From: Capilliphycus robustus
GTDB lineage: Bacteria > Cyanobacteriota > Cyanobacteriia > Cyanobacteriales > Microcoleaceae
Assembly (NCBI RefSeq): GCF_034932365.1
Contig: NZ_JAYGHR010000009.1
Span: forward strand, 50,854-114,853
Length of the DNA stretch: 64,000 nt
Direction: 5' to 3'
In this document: in pieces, positions 26,539-34,994 of the stretch
Position numbering within the stretch: position 1 is the first letter of the stretch
How the letters are laid out: every line of letters starts with the position of its first letter
The notes under the pieces: model-generated
What the model saw: the letters and a program-made list of their open reading frames with translations, nothing else
What the model was told of the DNA's origin: nothing
Database searches by the model: none
Position numbers and translations under genes: made by a program

Positions 26539-26778
26539 ATGGCAATACCGTTTGATAAAGATAAGCCGGAAAAAATGAATGCCAAAGATTATCCATTTGC
26601 ACAAGAATTAATTACTGATACTCAAGGTCACATCCAGAAAGTTGTCATTAGCTTTTCGGACTATGAACGTTTAATTGAAATGCTTGAAGATGAAGGACTC
26701 TATCGAGCTATGATGGAAGTTAAAGATGAAACGCCTTTAAATTTTGAGGAAGCATTAGCAGAACTAGAGCAGGAATGA
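26539..26778 (+). CDS. Type II antitoxin (Phd/RelB-like)
   Basis: 79 residues from ATG 26539; the frame is open further upstream into menE but without support. The sequence (TDTQGHIQKVVISFSDYERL, then a Leu/Glu-rich acidic C terminus EEALAELEQE) matches small antitoxins with a DNA-binding N terminus and a toxin-wrapping tail. Its stop overlaps the toxin start by four bases (ATGA), which couples translation. It should repress its own promoter. Confidence 0.75.
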   Translation: MAIPFDKDKPEKMNAKDYPFAQELITDTQGHIQKVVISFSDYERLIEMLEDEGLYRAMMEVKDETPLNFEEALAELEQE

Positions 26779-27044
26779 AAACTGAATATCTTCCGACATT
26801 TATTAAGGAGCTGAAATCTTTGAAAAGCACACCCGTTTATACGACGATTAAAAATCTAACCTTTTCTGAGATTCCAGCCTGTCAAAACTTTGGGGATATC
26901 AACAATATTAAAAAATTAAAAGGAGAAGACAATGCCTATCGAATTCTGGTCGGTGATTATAGAATAGGCTTTTTTCTGAAAGGCGATACTATCACTTTCT
27001 GCCGAGTTCTTCATAGACGAGAATTTTATCGTTACTTTCCTTGA
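26775..27044 (+). CDS. Type II toxin, RelE/ParE superfamily
   Basis: 89 residues with the RelE/ParE fold pattern: FIKELKSLKSTPVYTTIKNL at the N terminus, then NIKKLKGEDNAYRILVGDYRIGF and FCRVLHRREFYRYFP. The arginine in YRILVGDYRIGF and the C-terminal RREFYRYFP are typical of the mRNA-interferase type. It forms a module with the antitoxin just upstream. The pair lies between menE and the panE-like gene, downstream of a biosynthetic operon, and may have been inserted there. Confidence 0.8.
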   Translation: MKTEYLPTFIKELKSLKSTPVYTTIKNLTFSEIPACQNFGDINNIKKLKGEDNAYRILVGDYRIGFFLKGDTITFCRVLHRREFYRYFP

Positions 27045-27062
27045 GTTTTCAACCCATAAAAA

Positions 27063-28004
27063 TCATACTAAACGATTTTGATAATCGAGAAATTTGAGTT
27101 GTCGATACAGCATTTCAATATAAGGTAAATCAACACCTTTTTCTGTAGCCATCCGCCAAGGATTTCCGATAATGGCTTCTATTTCTAAAGGACGTTTGCT
27201 ATCATAATCAAGTTTCATGCTAGTAAGATAAGGTGTCATTTTCTCCGTATGATTTAGCATTTTTTGGATAAATTCTTCGGGAATCATGCAATCATATCCT
27301 TGTGCGCCCTTGACGACTTCCCGCATGATTTCTTCGACTAAAATTCGACTATCTGGAGCGTTCATTAACTCGTCTGTTTTGGCATTGAGAACCACAGACA
27401 GTCCATTATAGGGAATATTCCAAACTAACTTTTTCCATCGAGCTAATAGTAAATTTTCACTTAACTCTACAGGAATTCCGGCATTATTAAAGTCTTCGGC
27501 AATTTGTTTAATTCGGGTCGTAATTCCCCCAGGTTGATAATTTTCATTATATTCTCCCATCGTAATCATACCATAGTCTAAGTGACGAATATGACCTTTT
27601 CCGACTTTATTAGAACAGATAAAACACAATCCCCCAATCACTCGTTTAGCGTTAACAATTTCCGCAACTAGCGGTTCAATGCCTAATCCATTTTGTAAGA
27701 TTAAAACTACACCGTCTTCTTTAACCAAAGGCGGCAAAATCTGGGGTAATAAATGATTTTGTGTGGTTTTTAACGCGACAATCACGACATCGCAAGCAGG
27801 CATTTTGTGAGAGTTATCATAAGCTTGAACCGGAAACAAGGTAAAACTTCCTGTTGGAGATTCTATCGATAAACCCTGACGACAAACCTGTTGATAATCA
27901 CTATGCAACAGAAAATGCACATCTATTCCCAACTGTTGGAGTTTTGCACCATAAAATCCGCCGATTGCTCCTGTTCCTAAAATAGCATAGCTACGAGTTG
28001 ACAT
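27063..28004 (-). CDS. panE: 2-Dehydropantoate 2-reductase (PanE/ApbA family)
   Basis: 313 residues. Rossmann motif AILGTGAIGGFYGAKLQQLG at about 7-26, substrate lysine region in RWKKLVWNIPYNGLSV, and EIEAIIGNPWRMA near the C terminus. The family reduces ketopantoate to pantoate with NADPH, a step in CoA synthesis. Several paralogues usually exist in one genome, so this may act on another 2-ketoacid. It lies 29 bases downstream of the thioesterase-hemopexin gene on the same strand and is probably co-transcribed with it. Confidence 0.85.
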   Translation of the reverse strand: MSTRSYAILGTGAIGGFYGAKLQQLGIDVHFLLHSDYQQVCRQGLSIESPTGSFTLFPVQAYDNSHKMPACDVVIVALKTTQNHLLPQILPPLVKEDGVVLILQNGLGIEPLVAEIVNAKRVIGGLCFICSNKVGKGHIRHLDYGMITMGEYNENYQPGGITTRIKQIAEDFNNAGIPVELSENLLLARWKKLVWNIPYNGLSVVLNAKTDELMNAPDSRILVEEIMREVVKGAQGYDCMIPEEFIQKMLNHTEKMTPYLTSMKLDYDSKRPLEIEAIIGNPWRMATEKGVDLPYIEMLYRQLKFLDYQNRLV

Positions 28005-28033
28005 TGTTCTAAACTCAAATATTCAAATAGTTT

Positions 28034-29083
28034 CTACAACAGTTGACACCAAAAACTTAACCAGTTGTCCTTAATTTTTTTAGGATAATCTGGATCTGTC
28101 CGATTTTGATTGATATCGTAACAAATATATTCATCATCTCGAAAGAAATAAGCTTTCCCATTTTTCCAGACGGCGGCGGCATCAATACGACGAGTAAACT
28201 GTTTCGGCCATCCCTGCCATTGACTCTCTGAAATCTTTTTAGGATAACCTAATTCAGTAACTTCTCGATAGAGATCATAGCAAATATATTCATCTCCTTT
28301 GAAAAAATAAGCTTTACCATCATTCCATAACACTGCTGTATCAATACCACTATAAAAATGCTTCGGCCATCCCGCCCAAAGTCCGCTATTTAGTTTGAGA
28401 GGATAACCCGCTTCAACTTGATCTTTATACAAATCATAGCAAATATATTCATCTCCTTTAAAAAAGTAAGCTTTGCCATTATGCCAAACTAACCCAGCAT
28501 CAATTCCTTGAGTAAAACTCGGCGGAAAACTTGCCCATCTTCCCCGGTCTATTTTCTGGGGATAACCGTAATCAATACAGTTCCAATTTAGATCATAACT
28601 CAGATATTCATTGTCTTTAAAGAAGTAAGCTTTGCCATTATTCCAAACGACAACCGCATCAACATTATTTAAGATTCGCTCTATGGTTTCGACATTTAAC
28701 CAATGCAGAATTTCATCAGGAAGTTGCTTTCTTTTGCGGCTACTGGGGTGAATACAAGCGTGCTTTGTAGTGACTTTTGCTATCCATTTATCTGAATCTA
28801 ATAAAACAATTTTATAGTTAATTTCAAAGGTGTTTTCTGTAATTTGTTGTGGCATTAAATGAATAATAAGCCGATCACCACAAAATATCGGTTGAAAAAA
28901 GTCAACACTCGCATGAACAATCGGAATGGCAAAATCTGGGTTACAAAAAAACGTTTTTAGATGAATTTTAGCGGCTGCTAAGGAGGTTTCATAGGCTTCG
29001 TGACAAATGGTTAAAACATTAGCAAAGTAGACAACTCCGGCAGCATCCGTATCTTGAAAGCGAACGGTTCGGATGTAAGCCAT
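28034..29083 (-). CDS. DHNA-CoA thioesterase fused to four hemopexin repeats
   Basis: 349 residues in two parts. Residues 1-130 are a hot-dog thioesterase of the 1,4-dihydroxy-2-naphthoyl-CoA hydrolase type: VRFQDTDAAGVVYFANVL with Asp13 as the likely catalytic residue, as in Synechocystis Slr0204, then HASVDFFQPIFCGDRL. Residues 140-349 are four hemopexin repeats of about 53 residues each (140-192, 193-245, 246-298, 299-349) with the core AVLWNDGKAYFFKGDEYICYD-like pattern (for example GKAYFFKGDEYICYD). Four repeats make one complete four-bladed propeller. The thioesterase step fits the adjoining men genes; the propeller's ligand is unknown. The normal enzyme is only about 140 residues. Confidence 0.85.
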   Translation of the reverse strand: MAYIRTVRFQDTDAAGVVYFANVLTICHEAYETSLAAAKIHLKTFFCNPDFAIPIVHASVDFFQPIFCGDRLIIHLMPQQITENTFEINYKIVLLDSDKWIAKVTTKHACIHPSSRKRKQLPDEILHWLNVETIERILNNVDAVVVWNNGKAYFFKDNEYLSYDLNWNCIDYGYPQKIDRGRWASFPPSFTQGIDAGLVWHNGKAYFFKGDEYICYDLYKDQVEAGYPLKLNSGLWAGWPKHFYSGIDTAVLWNDGKAYFFKGDEYICYDLYREVTELGYPKKISESQWQGWPKQFTRRIDAAAVWKNGKAYFFRDDEYICYDINQNRTDPDYPKKIKDNWLSFWCQLL

Positions 29084-29300
29084 AACCCTTTAAAATCTCA
29101 ACATAAAGAAGGTAGAATGTAGTCGGACAAGCTTATCAAACTCGATTTAGATGACTTTGATAACAGCGCATTTAAACCCACAGTTCGCAACTTAAACAGT
29201 TCAAATTGTGAATTCTGCTTTTGTCTAAAAATTATTTTAATAAATCCCTGGTTAATCCAGGGACAAACAAGTTGATTTTCGACACCCAAACTGAGCAAAA

Positions 29301-29726
29301 TTACCCCTTATTTTTGATCAGCATGACATCAATAATCTTAGTTGCCATTTCTTCTTCAATTCCTAGAGCATTATAAAGAGCATTTAACAACTCTTCTTCC
29401 TCATCTGCGAGATCCCCATCGGAAAGGATGATATCAGTCGCGACTGCAAAAGCTGTATCTTTGAGATTACCAGGCAATTTAGCGATCGCAGACTGCATGA
29501 CGACTTCATACCCTTTTTCTTGAATTTGATCCAATAAGCGTTGAATCATTTCCGTCTTCTTTTGGGCGGTGTAGTCGGTAAAAAGATCCATCCGCGCCAA
29601 GGTACTTCTGATGATTTGTGATTCACTATCAGTGATCATACCATCAGCAGCCACAGCAGTTAATGCGATCGCAGCAAAGGCTTCTGCCGGAGTAAGTTCG
29701 ATAGTATTGGTCATGCTAGGAGACAT
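29301..29726 (-). CDS. TerB-family protein
   Basis: 141 residues, all helical, TerB-like fold. The typical acidic pattern occurs twice: VAADGMITDSESQII near residue 25 and ILSDGDLADEEEELLNALY near residue 105, which are the metal-binding helices of tellurite-resistance TerB relatives. Stand-alone TerB proteins in cyanobacteria have no defined role; the name does not mean tellurite resistance here. An alternative start four codons later is possible. It is divergent or unlinked to its neighbours. Confidence 0.8.
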   Translation of the reverse strand: MSPSMTNTIELTPAEAFAAIALTAVAADGMITDSESQIIRSTLARMDLFTDYTAQKKTEMIQRLLDQIQEKGYEVVMQSAIAKLPGNLKDTAFAVATDIILSDGDLADEEEELLNALYNALGIEEEMATKIIDVMLIKNKG

Positions 29727-29840
29727 AGTTCTAGACCTACTTACTACTATTTTAAAGTTTAGAGTATCTCCTCACGATAATGGATATTGAGCGAAGATGG
29801 GGATTTTTTCCAATAGAGTTAAGAAACGAAGTTGTAAAAG

Positions 29841-29925
29841 CTGGTAACAGGTCACTGTTCACTGGTTACTGGTTACTGGTAACAGGTCACTGTTCACTGG
29901 TCACTGTTCACTGGTTACTGTTCCC
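29841..29925. repeat. Heptamer-type short tandem repeats (GGTCACTGTTCACT)
   Basis: About twelve degenerate 7-base units of the pattern TGGTTAC / TGTTCAC in tandem. It overlaps the 3' end of the DUF815 gene, giving its last codons and its stop. A shorter array of TGGTGAC units lies at 14312-14333. Confidence 0.75.
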
Positions 29926-31236
29926 TGAAAATAGGGCAAGTTCTGCGGTGAGGAAGTCGATAAACTGACGAGCGCTGCGTCCTGAACGGCCATTGTGACG
30001 GGTTGCCCACTGGAGGGCGCGAAATTCTAATTCCTCGGGGTTGAGGCTAATATCGGCTAAAGCAGCGAGATGATGTACCATTTTCAGGTAGGTTTGTTGA
30101 TCGGGCGGTTCAAAGGTTAAGGTTAGACCAAAGCGATCGCTAAAAGATAGCTTTTCCTGTACGGTATCCCAAGCCTGAACCTCATCAACCTCTCGCGGTT
30201 GGGGGCGATCTGCAAAATATTCTCGCACTAAATGACGACGATTGGAAGTGGCATAAACCACTACATTTTGAGGACGAGCGGTAATATTTCCTTCAAGTAC
30301 AACTTTCAAGGCTTTAAAGGTATCATCATCTTCCTCAAAGGAGAGATCATCAACAAAAATAATGAATTTGTGGGGAGTTCCGCGCAACTGTTCGATCACG
30401 AGGGGTAAATCTTTCAGTTCCGACTTTGCCACTTCAATTAACCGTAAACCGCGATCGCTATATTGATGTAATAAAGCCTTAACTAAAGACGATTTTCCCG
30501 AACCCCGACTTCCATATAATAGCACATTTTGCGCTGCATATCCCGCCAACAAAAATTCAGTATTTTGTAATAAAATCTGCCGTTGAGAGTCATAACTGAC
30601 TAATTGGCTGAGATGAACCGGATCAGGATGAGAAATACTGATTAATTCTCCATTCTGCCAACGAAAAGCCTGAGAAGTGGCAAATAAGCCCACGCCAAAC
30701 TGTCGATAATGATCGGCTAATTCTTCTAAAGCATCGGCCCAATTTTCCTGTTTTTCCAGTAGAGTTTTCAGAGGCAATTCTGCAATATTTTCGACTCCCT
30801 CGGGTGAGGCTTGCCAAACCACAGGCGGTTCAGATGAGGGAATTAACTGTTGTATCCATTGACTCAGTTGTTCACCACTGCATTGATAGAGGGTTTGTAA
30901 GCGTTGTAAATCTGACTTGGCGGCGGCAATTAAAGACGAAGATAACTGCTTAAAATCCTTTTGTTGAGCTTGTTGACTAAAGGGATTATCCGCCCTAATA
31001 ATTTGAACAATCAGATAATCTTGCCAACATTGCTGATCGAGCGCTTGCTCTTTAAACAAAATTCCATAAGCTTTAAGACAATCTAAAGGATTGCTATCGT
31101 TTTCTAAGGCTTCTAGTAAATTCAAAAATGCTTGCCCCATCGCCTCAGTAAACACCGATTGATAAAGGAGCAAACTAGCAGCCTGACGTTGAAGAAAACG
31201 CACTTGAGCGATCAGTTGAGGATTGAGAGAAGACAT
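29908..31236 (-). CDS. DUF815-family AAA+ ATPase
   Basis: 442 residues. Walker A is GSRGSGKSSLVKALL at about residues 234-248 and Walker B is FIIFVDDLSFEEDDDTFK at about 288-305, with the DUF815 C-terminal region RQFIDFLTAELALF at the end. The N-terminal 200 residues are helical. The family is an AAA+ ATPase related to DnaA and IstB helpers; its role is not established. The last codons and stop come from the heptamer array at 29841-29925. Monocistronic. Confidence 0.82.
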   Translation of the reverse strand: MSSLNPQLIAQVRFLQRQAASLLLYQSVFTEAMGQAFLNLLEALENDSNPLDCLKAYGILFKEQALDQQCWQDYLIVQIIRADNPFSQQAQQKDFKQLSSSLIAAAKSDLQRLQTLYQCSGEQLSQWIQQLIPSSEPPVVWQASPEGVENIAELPLKTLLEKQENWADALEELADHYRQFGVGLFATSQAFRWQNGELISISHPDPVHLSQLVSYDSQRQILLQNTEFLLAGYAAQNVLLYGSRGSGKSSLVKALLHQYSDRGLRLIEVAKSELKDLPLVIEQLRGTPHKFIIFVDDLSFEEDDDTFKALKVVLEGNITARPQNVVVYATSNRRHLVREYFADRPQPREVDEVQAWDTVQEKLSFSDRFGLTLTFEPPDQQTYLKMVHHLAALADISLNPEELEFRALQWATRHNGRSGRSARQFIDFLTAELALFSGNSNQ

Positions 31237-31459
31237 TAGAGTAAATCAAAAGTTGAAAAGGAAAAAAGCCGTTTGAGTATTTCCAGGGTTGATGCCCCTG
31301 TATTGTATCGGATAGGAGAGCCGCATCTCATTCTAAAATTTTGATAAGTTTTATGTCAGTTTGATGTCAAGTTTTGATAAATTCTGAAAGAATACAGATT
31401 GTTCGACAACATCGGTTGTATAACTGGAGTTCGAGATTGCAAGTGGGAGAGAGTGACAG

Positions 31460-31786
31460 ATGAATATTGGCATTGTGGCAGCGATCGCCTATGGATTATT
31501 AGCTGTAGTCGGTGGCGTATTGGGATATACCCAGGGAAATAGTAAAATTTCGCTGATTTCCGGTGGAATTTGTGGGGCTTTGTTGATAACTGGGGGAGTC
31601 ATGCAGTGGCAAGGTATCCCTTGGGGATTAATTTTAGCAACGGCGGTTTCTATTTTATTGGTGATTGTGTTTATAATCCGTCTGATTAAAACTCGCAAGT
31701 TAATGCCCGCCGTATTAATGATTATTGCAGGTTTAGCCGCAGCAGTTGCTATGATTTATCAACTACAATTTTCGATTTCCGCTTGA
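31460..31786 (+). CDS. TMEM14/FAX1-family membrane protein
   Basis: 108 residues, four hydrophobic segments, GVLGYTQGNSKISLISGG and LMPAVLMIIAGLAAAVAM. This matches the TMEM14 (UPF0136) family, whose plant member FAX1 exports fatty acids from plastids. The same role in cyanobacteria is only an inference. It lies 73 bases upstream of the ankyrin gene on the same strand. Confidence 0.85.
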   Translation: MNIGIVAAIAYGLLAVVGGVLGYTQGNSKISLISGGICGALLITGGVMQWQGIPWGLILATAVSILLVIVFIIRLIKTRKLMPAVLMIIAGLAAAVAMIYQLQFSISA

Positions 31787-31858
31787 TGCCCGTGTAGCCA
31801 AACTGTGGTATACCAAAAGAGGGGAAACATTCTATGGTGAAAAACCGGAGAAACGGCT

Positions 31859-32335
31859 ATGACCGAGTTAGTGAAAGCGGTAAAAACAGGAGATCTGGCT
31901 CAAGTTCTGGCTGCATTAAAAACGGATACAGAGATTAATATCCCAGACGAAGAAGGGACAACACCGTTAATTTTCGCCGCCGGAACCGGGTTTCCAGAGA
32001 TTGTCGCTGCACTACTCAATGCAGGTGCCGAAGTGAACGGTTGTGATCCCGATGGTTGGACAGCCTTGATGGAAGCCTCCGCCGCCGGACATCCCCAAGT
32101 TGTTCAACAGTTACTTGATGCGGGGGCTGAAATTAATGCCACAACGGACTTTGGCTTAACGGCTTTGATGAGTGCTGCGGCTAAAGGTCATCGGGAAGTT
32201 CTACAGCTTTTACTGAATAATAATGCTGATTTAACGCTTAAAGACAATAATACCTGGACAGCTTTAATTTGGGCATCCTCAGAAGGACATTTAGAAATTG
32301 TAGATTTAATCAAACAAGTTCGCGATCGCAGTTAG
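31859..32335 (+). CDS. Ankyrin-repeat protein
   Basis: 158 residues, about four to five ankyrin repeats of 33 residues: DEEGTTPLIFAAGTGFPEIV, DPDGWTALMEASAAGHPQVV, DFGLTALMSAAAKGHREVLQ and DNNTWTALIWASSEGHLEIV. There is no signal peptide or other domain, so it is a small cytoplasmic protein-binding scaffold. The partner is unknown. Confidence 0.88.
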   Translation: MTELVKAVKTGDLAQVLAALKTDTEINIPDEEGTTPLIFAAGTGFPEIVAALLNAGAEVNGCDPDGWTALMEASAAGHPQVVQQLLDAGAEINATTDFGLTALMSAAAKGHREVLQLLLNNNADLTLKDNNTWTALIWASSEGHLEIVDLIKQVRDRS

Positions 32336-32496
32336 AAATCCAAATTGATTGAAAAGGATCACCAGTCCTCTATCTTAAGATAGAAATTAGCTGAAACAAA
32401 GTTGAGATTATCTCTTGGGGATGACTCAGTGAGACTCATCTTTTGGCAAAATAGAAGCATAACTTGGATTGAGTTAAATTTGGGGAATCATTAACG

Positions 32497-33357
32497 ATGT
32501 CTGAATCTGATAAAATCAACGAATCTGAAAACGTCAAACAGAAAATTACAAGCAATTTACAAAAAGCGAAAACAGAAGGTCAACTGCGCTCAGAAAGAAT
32601 CCGAGAAATTGTCCAAGAAGCCATTTCTCAAAGCACATCAGAAGTGAAAGCAGGTTCGAGTGAAATTCGCTCTGTTGTTAAAGATGCCATTTCTGCGGTT
32701 GTTGAAAGTTTGAGTGATAAAGGCGGAGAAGTCAAAGAAGAAGTAACCGCTTCGATAGAAGGTGCGATTGAAGCGATTAGTCGCACCCGACGTCAAGCTA
32801 TTTCTAAGACGCAAGCAGAAGTTAAACAACTTCAACAAAAAATCGACAGCCAAGAACAGGAATTACAAGCCGAAATTGATACAGCGTTAGGGGATATTGC
32901 GGACTCAAGTCAAGATAAATCGGAGCAAGTCAAAGCCTCGATTAATTCAGCCGTTGAAACCGTGAAAAATAGCGAAGAAGTTGCCTTGATGAAAAAGCGA
33001 TATGCTCAACTCCAAGCACAACTAGCAATCGTTCAAGCGAATTTATCGGCTCGTTACGGGGAGCAGTACGAGCAAGTCAAGGACTATCTAGATGAAGCCA
33101 AAACTTGGTACGAAAAAGCTAAAGAAGAGCCAGAAATCGTCACTGAAAAAGTTTCACAAACCCGTAATACTTTTGAGCATAAACTCGGTGAAGCGGGAAG
33201 CGCGATCGCTCAAAAAGAACAGAAAATTAAACTCCGTCTGCGAGAGTTATGGGATTCTCTATCTGAGTCTTTTAACCGCAGCAAGCCTGTAGATAGTCCG
33301 AAAGCCTTAGAAGGAGAAAATCCTAAACTTTTAGAGGGAAAAGATAAATCCGTCTAA
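32497..33357 (+). CDS. Coiled-coil protein of unknown function
   Basis: 286 residues, highly charged and almost wholly helical, with no membrane segment or signal. It has repeated sections such as KAGSSEIRSVVKDAISAVVE and VTASIEGAIEAISRTRRQAI, resembling 11-residue amphipathic repeats of apolipoprotein-like or LEA-type proteins. The C terminus is SPKALEGENPKLLEGKDKSV. I do not recognise a named family. Its neighbours (TMEM14, Pmp3, YvlD-like) suggest a membrane-stress setting, which is inference. Confidence 0.6.
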   Translation: MSESDKINESENVKQKITSNLQKAKTEGQLRSERIREIVQEAISQSTSEVKAGSSEIRSVVKDAISAVVESLSDKGGEVKEEVTASIEGAIEAISRTRRQAISKTQAEVKQLQQKIDSQEQELQAEIDTALGDIADSSQDKSEQVKASINSAVETVKNSEEVALMKKRYAQLQAQLAIVQANLSARYGEQYEQVKDYLDEAKTWYEKAKEEPEIVTEKVSQTRNTFEHKLGEAGSAIAQKEQKIKLRLRELWDSLSESFNRSKPVDSPKALEGENPKLLEGKDKSV

Positions 33358-33371
33358 TTGACATAAAAATG

Positions 33372-33397
33372 ACCCGGTTTTTCTCAAACAACCGGGT
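33372..33397. terminator. Bidirectional terminator, CCCGGTT palindrome
   Basis: ACCCGGTT (33372-33379) pairs with AACCGGGT (33390-33397) over a 10-base loop between the convergent coiled-coil and Pmp3-type genes. It is related to the CCCGGTTTCT palindromes elsewhere in the window. Confidence 0.65.
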
Positions 33398-33413
33398 TAA
33401 ACAAACTCTAAAA

Positions 33414-33632
33414 TTAGTATACTCTTTCGTCTACTCTCTCAGCCTCTTCTCTCGCGACTACATCTGTTCTTTCAGCGTGTTTTGTAATCACCCAAACCGC
33501 ATGAATTGAACCGGGAAGCCAACCCAGAATAGTGAGCAGAATATTGATGATCAATGCCGAACTCGGGCCAACGGTTAGAAAAACGCCCAGAGGAGGAATT
33601 ACAATAGCCAAAAGAATTCTTAAAATTCCCAT
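33414..33632 (-). CDS. Pmp3/YqaE-family membrane peptide
   Basis: 72 residues, two membrane segments: LLAIVIPPLGVFLTVGPSSA, then LLTILGWLPGSIHAVWVI. The pattern IPPLGVFL...NILLTILGWLPGIIHA is diagnostic for Pmp3/UPF0057 proteins, linked in yeast and plants to salt and cold tolerance through membrane potential. The C-terminal 20 residues (EREEAERVDERVY region) are charged and cytoplasmic, longer than in most members. Confidence 0.9.
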   Translation of the reverse strand: MGILRILLAIVIPPLGVFLTVGPSSALIINILLTILGWLPGSIHAVWVITKHAERTDVVAREEAERVDERVY

Positions 33633-33845
33633 CTTCTTTAAAATCCTATACTTTAATGTCTACTTTTATTGTCTCTAATTTTCCAGATTTATATCTCTAT
33701 CTTTAGCTATATTTTGGTTTTTGTGACAGAATATTAACGCCAGAAAATCTATCGAAGTGAGGAAGTCATCCCCCAGTTATTAAAATTACTATAGAGGATA
33801 GTAATGAATATTTTTGAAAAATTTGAAAGGGAGAGCGAAATAATT

Positions 33846-34217
33846 ATGATGGCTTTGAGATCACTTTTACCTCTACTGGCAACTGCTTTGAGTTTGCTGG
33901 TTGTCGATATTATTTTTCCTGGTGTTAACTTAGCAACGTTTCCGGCTGCTTTAATTGCGGCGGCTTCTATTGGAGTGGTAAACTGGGCTGTTAGACCCGT
34001 TGTACAAGTTTTATCCCTACCCATCAATATTGTCACTTTGGGAAGCTTTTCATTAATTGTAAACGGACTGTGTTTCTGGCTGGCTTCCGTTGCAGTTCCG
34101 GGTTTCCAAGTGAATGGTCTTCTGTCTTTTATTTTAGGGCCAGTGATTTTGTCTTTTGTGAATACCCTGTTAACGAACTACTTTGTAGAAAGATATCCAG
34201 AAGCCAACCTGGAATAA
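33846..34217 (+). CDS. Phage holin family 4 (YvlD-like) membrane protein
   Basis: 123 residues with four membrane segments: RSLLPLLATALSLLVVDIIF, then FPAALIAAASIGVVNWAVRP and LPINIVTLGSFSLIVNG. The last pattern, LPIN[IL][LV]TLG.F, is characteristic of the YvlD/DUF360 family of envelope-stress membrane proteins; 'holin' is only a family label. The double ATG at 33846 matches family length, with GGGAGAG upstream; an ATG at 33804 with GAGGAT would add 14 residues. Confidence 0.8.
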   Translation: MMALRSLLPLLATALSLLVVDIIFPGVNLATFPAALIAAASIGVVNWAVRPVVQVLSLPINIVTLGSFSLIVNGLCFWLASVAVPGFQVNGLLSFILGPVILSFVNTLLTNYFVERYPEANLE

Positions 34218-34657
34218 TTTTCTGATCAAATTGAGATCCGGTTTCACTGAAAATTTCCGACGGTATAAACTCGCTTTCTGTTAACACTTAAGTAGCAGAA
34301 AAAAGTTTGAAATGGATAGATGTTATGCCTGGGTTTGTCCAACCGTCGGATTTATCGAAAAATAATTATCATTATCTATTTATAAAAATCCCTCAGACAA
34401 ATCAGTTAAACGTTAGAGAAGAATGCTCAAGTTATCCTCTGACTCACTTCTCTATTCCCTTGGCTGAGAGTGCCATTACAGAAAAGCTTTAAGTTCGATC
34501 TCTATCTGTGGATAGATAAACTCTGCCGATGAAGATGATATGCTTAGGTTGCAAGCTAAATAAGATACCCTAGCTAAGAGTTGCCGTCCCAATTGTTGAA
34601 GGGTATTATATAAATACCCATGTATTTTAGCTCAATTTCCGACCTAAAAGACTTGGC

Positions 34658-34744
34658 TAGATAAGGGAAAGGATAGTAGCAGTTCGCCCGAACATAAGTC
34701 ATTCTTTACGTTCTCTCGAATTCTTGCTATCCTACCCTTATCTA
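34658..34744. repeat. Long imperfect inverted repeat
   Basis: Left arm TAGATAAGGGAAAGGATAG (from 34658) pairs with the right arm CTATCCTACCCTTATCTA (ending 34744) with small gaps; the loop is about 40 bases. Could be a MITE or a structured RNA. Confidence 0.6.
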
Positions 34745-34789
34745 TTTAAAAATATTTGTTAAAAGTCAATAGAGTATCGTCCTTTTTCT

Positions 34790-34817
34790 ACTGAACTTCC
34801 ATAAGTTCAGTCTTTTT
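34790..34817 (+). terminator. Intrinsic terminator-like hairpin
   Basis: ACTGAACTT (34790-34798) pairs perfectly with AAGTTCAGT (34803-34811) across a 4-base loop, followed by CTTTTT. There is no plus-strand gene between this and 34217, so it would end either the YvlD-like transcript or a small RNA. Confidence 0.6.
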
Positions 34818-34994
34818 ACTATTCCAGACGATAGAGAAGCAAAAATAAACAGATCAGCAAAGTTCCCACTCCAGACAGACGATCTTTGCTGGAAAATCAG
34901 AGATACTATTTCCATCTTGATAAGATTTGCTCACTATCAGACCAGCAATCTTATACTTTTGCTTTTACACCTACTTATTCAGTCAGAAAACAAA

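Larger units (their letters stand above)
34218..34994. other. Long leader region with hairpins, no gene
   Basis: About 780 bases with no credible ORF. It holds a long imperfect hairpin at 34658-34744 and a terminator-like hairpin at 34790-34817, both readable on the plus strand and upstream of the large repeat membrane protein. They may make a small RNA or a regulated leader. Confidence 0.4.

Noticed and set aside
29301..29726. Tellurite-resistance operon
   Set aside because: Only a TerB-like protein is present; no terC, terD or related genes lie nearby.
33846..34217. Holin gene as a sign of a prophage
   Set aside because: The YvlD/DUF360 proteins carry the holin label only by family name; no other phage genes are present.
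34307..34492. 61-codon ORF before the large membrane-protein gene
   Set aside because: No ribosome binding site, no motif, and it lies in a region rich in hairpins rather than codon-like sequence.
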